From Crocinitomicaceae bacterium (GTDB taxonomy: Bacteria; Bacteroidota; Bacteroidia; Flavobacteriales_D; Crocinitomicaceae), in NCBI GenBank assembly GCA_030833265.1, contig JAURHO010000021.1, forward strand, positions 1-16,820: a stretch of DNA of 16,820 nucleotides. Reading direction: 5' to 3'. Of the stretch, positions 15,283 through 16,820 are shown piece after piece. Each line of letters starts with the position of its first letter. Position 1 is the first letter of the stretch. The notes below the pieces were generated by a model that was given only the letters and a program-made list of their open reading frames with translations, did no database searches and had not been told where the DNA came from. Both the position numbers and the translations under genes were made by a program.

Positions 15283-15291
15283 CTAGCTTTA
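15261..15291 (+). promoter_or_regulatory. Candidate promoter of the DNRLRE-domain T9SS cargo gene
   Basis: TTG (15261-15263) is followed after 20 bp by TAGCTTTA (15284-15291), a match to TANNTTTG except for the last base. Transcription would begin near 15298, giving a leader of about 37 nt before the ATG at 15335. Confidence 0.55.
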
Positions 15292-15334
15292 CAATACTGA
15301 AGTACTCTTTTTCAATTATTTACAAGCTTAACAC

Positions 15335-16228
15335 ATGACTAAAATTTTATTTTCCGCCAGCCTTCTTTTCTTAAGTTCTGCAGCCTGGAGCCAACTTTTT
15401 GCAACACTTCCTGCGTCAGCTGATTGCCCTATTGTTTACCACGATAACTATAATTCTGAAAATCAAAATTATGGCAACGCTGCTTTTATAGCCGCATTTC
15501 AAATGCCAGGGAACCAAGGTGGTGTCAACACCAACAGGGCGCTAATTGCTTTTGATTTATCGAGCATCCCTGTGGGTTCTACAGTGCTTTCCGCTAAACT
15601 CAATCTTTACGCTTATACTGATTTTACAATTTCGCCTTTTCAAAATGGCCACTACGGCAGCAACCAATGCAAACTCAGCAGAATCGGCACAAGCTGGAAT
15701 GAATTTTCGGTAACCTGGAATACCCAACCAACTGTCTCTGCTTTAAATGAAACCATCCTGAACCAAAGCACGGCACCTGATCAAGATTACCTCAACATCA
15801 ATGTTACGGCGCTAGTACAAGATATGGTTGACAACCCGAACTCTAGTTTTGGTTTTCGTCTTGAATTAGTCAATGAAGTTCCTACGGCAAATCTTTCTTT
15901 TTGCAGCAGCGAGTATTCAAATCAAGCGAAACAACCCTCATTAGTGCTTGAATACCGCTTACCTACTGCTTCTGTTTCAGAAATACATGCTAGCCAATTC
16001 ACCTTATTTCCGAATCCTACAGCGCAAATGCTGAACCTCCGTTTTGAAAATCCTGCACCAAAAAGAAGTTTTGTTATTTATGATATGCAAGGCAGAGCGG
16101 TGTTACTTTCAAATGCCGAACAAAAAGAAACAGCAATTGATATTTCAAATCTAGCCTCTGGCAGCTATACAATTAAGGTACAAGATGCCACAGAGATTTT
16201 CACGACACAAAAGTTCGTGAAGCAATAA
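15335..16228 (+). CDS. Secreted DNRLRE-domain protein with T9SS type A sorting domain
   Basis: A 297-residue exported protein. Residues 1-19 are a signal peptide (MTKILFSASLLFLSSAAWSQ, cleavage likely after Ser19). Residues about 25-208 form a DNRLRE domain, a jelly-roll beta-sandwich common in secreted bacterial proteins: the start has HDNYNSENQNYGN, then NRALIAFDLSSIPVGSTVLS, the hallmark WNEFSVTWNTQPT (121-133), INVTALVQDMVDNP (155-168) and a FGFRLEL strand. Residues about 218-297 are a T9SS type A sorting domain with FPNPT (225-229), FVIYDMQGR (246-254) and a terminal ASGSYTIKV strand and KFVKQ end. The product should be secreted across the outer membrane and attached to the surface or released. 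No enzymatic domain is present, so a structural or binding role is likely. It has its own candidate promoter and is followed by a terminator shared with the convergent glnN. Confidence 0.94.
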   Translation: MTKILFSASLLFLSSAAWSQLFATLPASADCPIVYHDNYNSENQNYGNAAFIAAFQMPGNQGGVNTNRALIAFDLSSIPVGSTVLSAKLNLYAYTDFTISPFQNGHYGSNQCKLSRIGTSWNEFSVTWNTQPTVSALNETILNQSTAPDQDYLNINVTALVQDMVDNPNSSFGFRLELVNEVPTANLSFCSSEYSNQAKQPSLVLEYRLPTASVSEIHASQFTLFPNPTAQMLNLRFENPAPKRSFVIYDMQGRAVLLSNAEQKETAIDISNLASGSYTIKVQDATEIFTTQKFVKQ

Positions 16229-16233
16229 GCTAT

Positions 16234-16263
16234 AAAAAAAGCCCCGCTGCTGAACAACGGGGC
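16234..16263 (-). terminator. Intrinsic terminator of glnN (minus strand), possibly also ending the DNRLRE gene
   Basis: Read on the minus strand, GCCCCGTTG (16263-16255), loop TTCAG and CAGCGGGGC (16249-16241) form a 9-bp stem including one T-G wobble, followed by seven T (16240-16234). On the plus strand the stem keeps only 6 contiguous pairs plus two interior ones and lacks a T tract, so its main use should be for the minus-strand glnN. It lies only 5 bp after the plus-strand stop codon. Confidence 0.82.
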
Positions 16264-16289
16264 CTTCCACTCTATTACAAACAAACTGT

Positions 16290-16820
16290 TTAGCGGATAA
16301 AGAGCAATTCTCTGAATTTTGGCAATGGCCATAATTCGTCTTCAACTAAGAGCTCTAGTTTATCTGCATGATATCTGATTTCATCGAAGTGAACTTTTAC
16401 TTGGTCACAGTAAGCGATGGCTTTGTCTTCTGCATGCTCAATTTTGTTGGCGATTTTGCGTTGCGCTAACATGGCATCAGAAGCTTCTTTCATTTTATTG
16501 ATGTGCATCGATACTTTTTCAAGCAATTCAATTTGTGCTTTTCCTGCTGCTCTACCTGCTTTATCACCAAGGACAGAGATGAGGCCTTGTACGTTCTGAA
16601 TCAGCTTGTTTTGGTATTCAACCGCTGCTGGAATGAAGTTGTTTTGAACGAGGTCACCCATCAAACGAGATTCAATTTGAATTTTAAGGATGTAGTTTTC
16701 GTATTCGATTTCAGCGCGTGCTTCTAATTCACGTGGCGTCAATACTTCCATTTCTTCGAAAAGCTTGGCGACTTTTTTATCGTGCCATACTTTAAGCGCG
16801 CGTGGCGTATCTTTCAAGTT
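16290..16820 (-). CDS. glnN: Glutamine synthetase type III, C-terminal fragment (5' part outside window)
   Basis: The frame is open to the right edge and stops at 16290, giving the last 176 residues of what should be a protein of about 730. The sequence matches the helical C-terminal region of type III glutamine synthetase: an RALKVWHDKKVAKLFEEM-like opening, EARAEIEYENYILKIQIESR, and the characteristic end HFDEIRYHADKLELLVEDEL followed by WPLPKFRELLF. The enzyme makes glutamine from glutamate, ammonia and ATP in the cytosol; type III is typical of Bacteroidota and cyanobacteria. The active-site residues lie in the part outside the window. The leucine codon at 16817 (TTG) is internal, not a start. 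A strong terminator follows the stop codon 27 bp downstream. Confidence 0.93.
   Translation of the reverse strand, partial: NLKDTPRALKVWHDKKVAKLFEEMEVLTPRELEARAEIEYENYILKIQIESRLMGDLVQNNFIPAAVEYQNKLIQNVQGLISVLGDKAGRAAGKAQIELLEKVSMHINKMKEASDAMLAQRKIANKIEHAEDKAIAYCDQVKVHFDEIRYHADKLELLVEDELWPLPKFRELLFIR

Noticed and set aside
1..16820. CRISPR arrays, insertion sequences, phage genes, att sites or defence systems
   Set aside because: No regularly spaced repeats, transposase or integrase motifs, target-site duplications or defence domains were seen; the window reads as ordinary core chromosome with T9SS cargo genes.

Overview
The window looks like chromosomal DNA of a Bacteroidota bacterium, most likely within Flavobacteriia. 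The signs are two secreted proteins with type IX secretion (T9SS) C-terminal signals, a DUF2723 membrane protein, a DUF5522 protein, a type III glutamine synthetase, promoters of the Bacteroidota TTTG / TANNTTTG type, a tRNA without an encoded CCA end, and almost no Shine-Dalgarno sequences. No phage, transposon, CRISPR array or integrase was seen.

Left half (1-8338, all minus strand): a tight unidirectional cluster in the order DUF2723 membrane protein (putative protein O-glycosyltransferase), CPA2-type cation/proton antiporter with a Usp-like cytosolic tail, a small two-helix sensor histidine kinase, and gpmI (2,3-bisphosphoglycerate-independent phosphoglycerate mutase, cut by the window edge). 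Gaps are 4 bp, 8 bp and then an 8-bp overlap, so this is probably one transcript starting upstream of 8338.

Middle (8339-12310): a non-coding stretch carries a near-ideal promoter, tRNA-Gln(TTG) and a terminator usable on both strands. Facing it on the minus strand is a two-gene unit: an 1108-residue secreted, probably surface-exposed T9SS cargo protein, followed by a 59-residue peptide of unknown function. A candidate promoter lies just upstream of the large gene.

Right half (12311-16820): a very compact block. A PLP-dependent ACC deaminase/D-cysteine desulfhydrase-like gene (minus) and a small DUF5522 gene (plus) share two bases of their start codons. The DUF5522 gene and a PlsC-like acyltransferase (minus) have overlapping stop codons. 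Only 42 bp separate the acyltransferase from a divergent gene for a membrane-anchored protein of unknown function. Then comes a DNRLRE-domain T9SS cargo protein (plus), a terminator, and the C-terminal end of a type III glutamine synthetase (minus, entering from the right edge).

Most genes are housekeeping or cell-envelope functions. The least explained items are the 59-residue peptide behind the T9SS cargo gene, the 399-residue membrane-anchored protein, and the way regulatory signals are packed into the interlocked gene ends between 13.2 and 15.3 kb.
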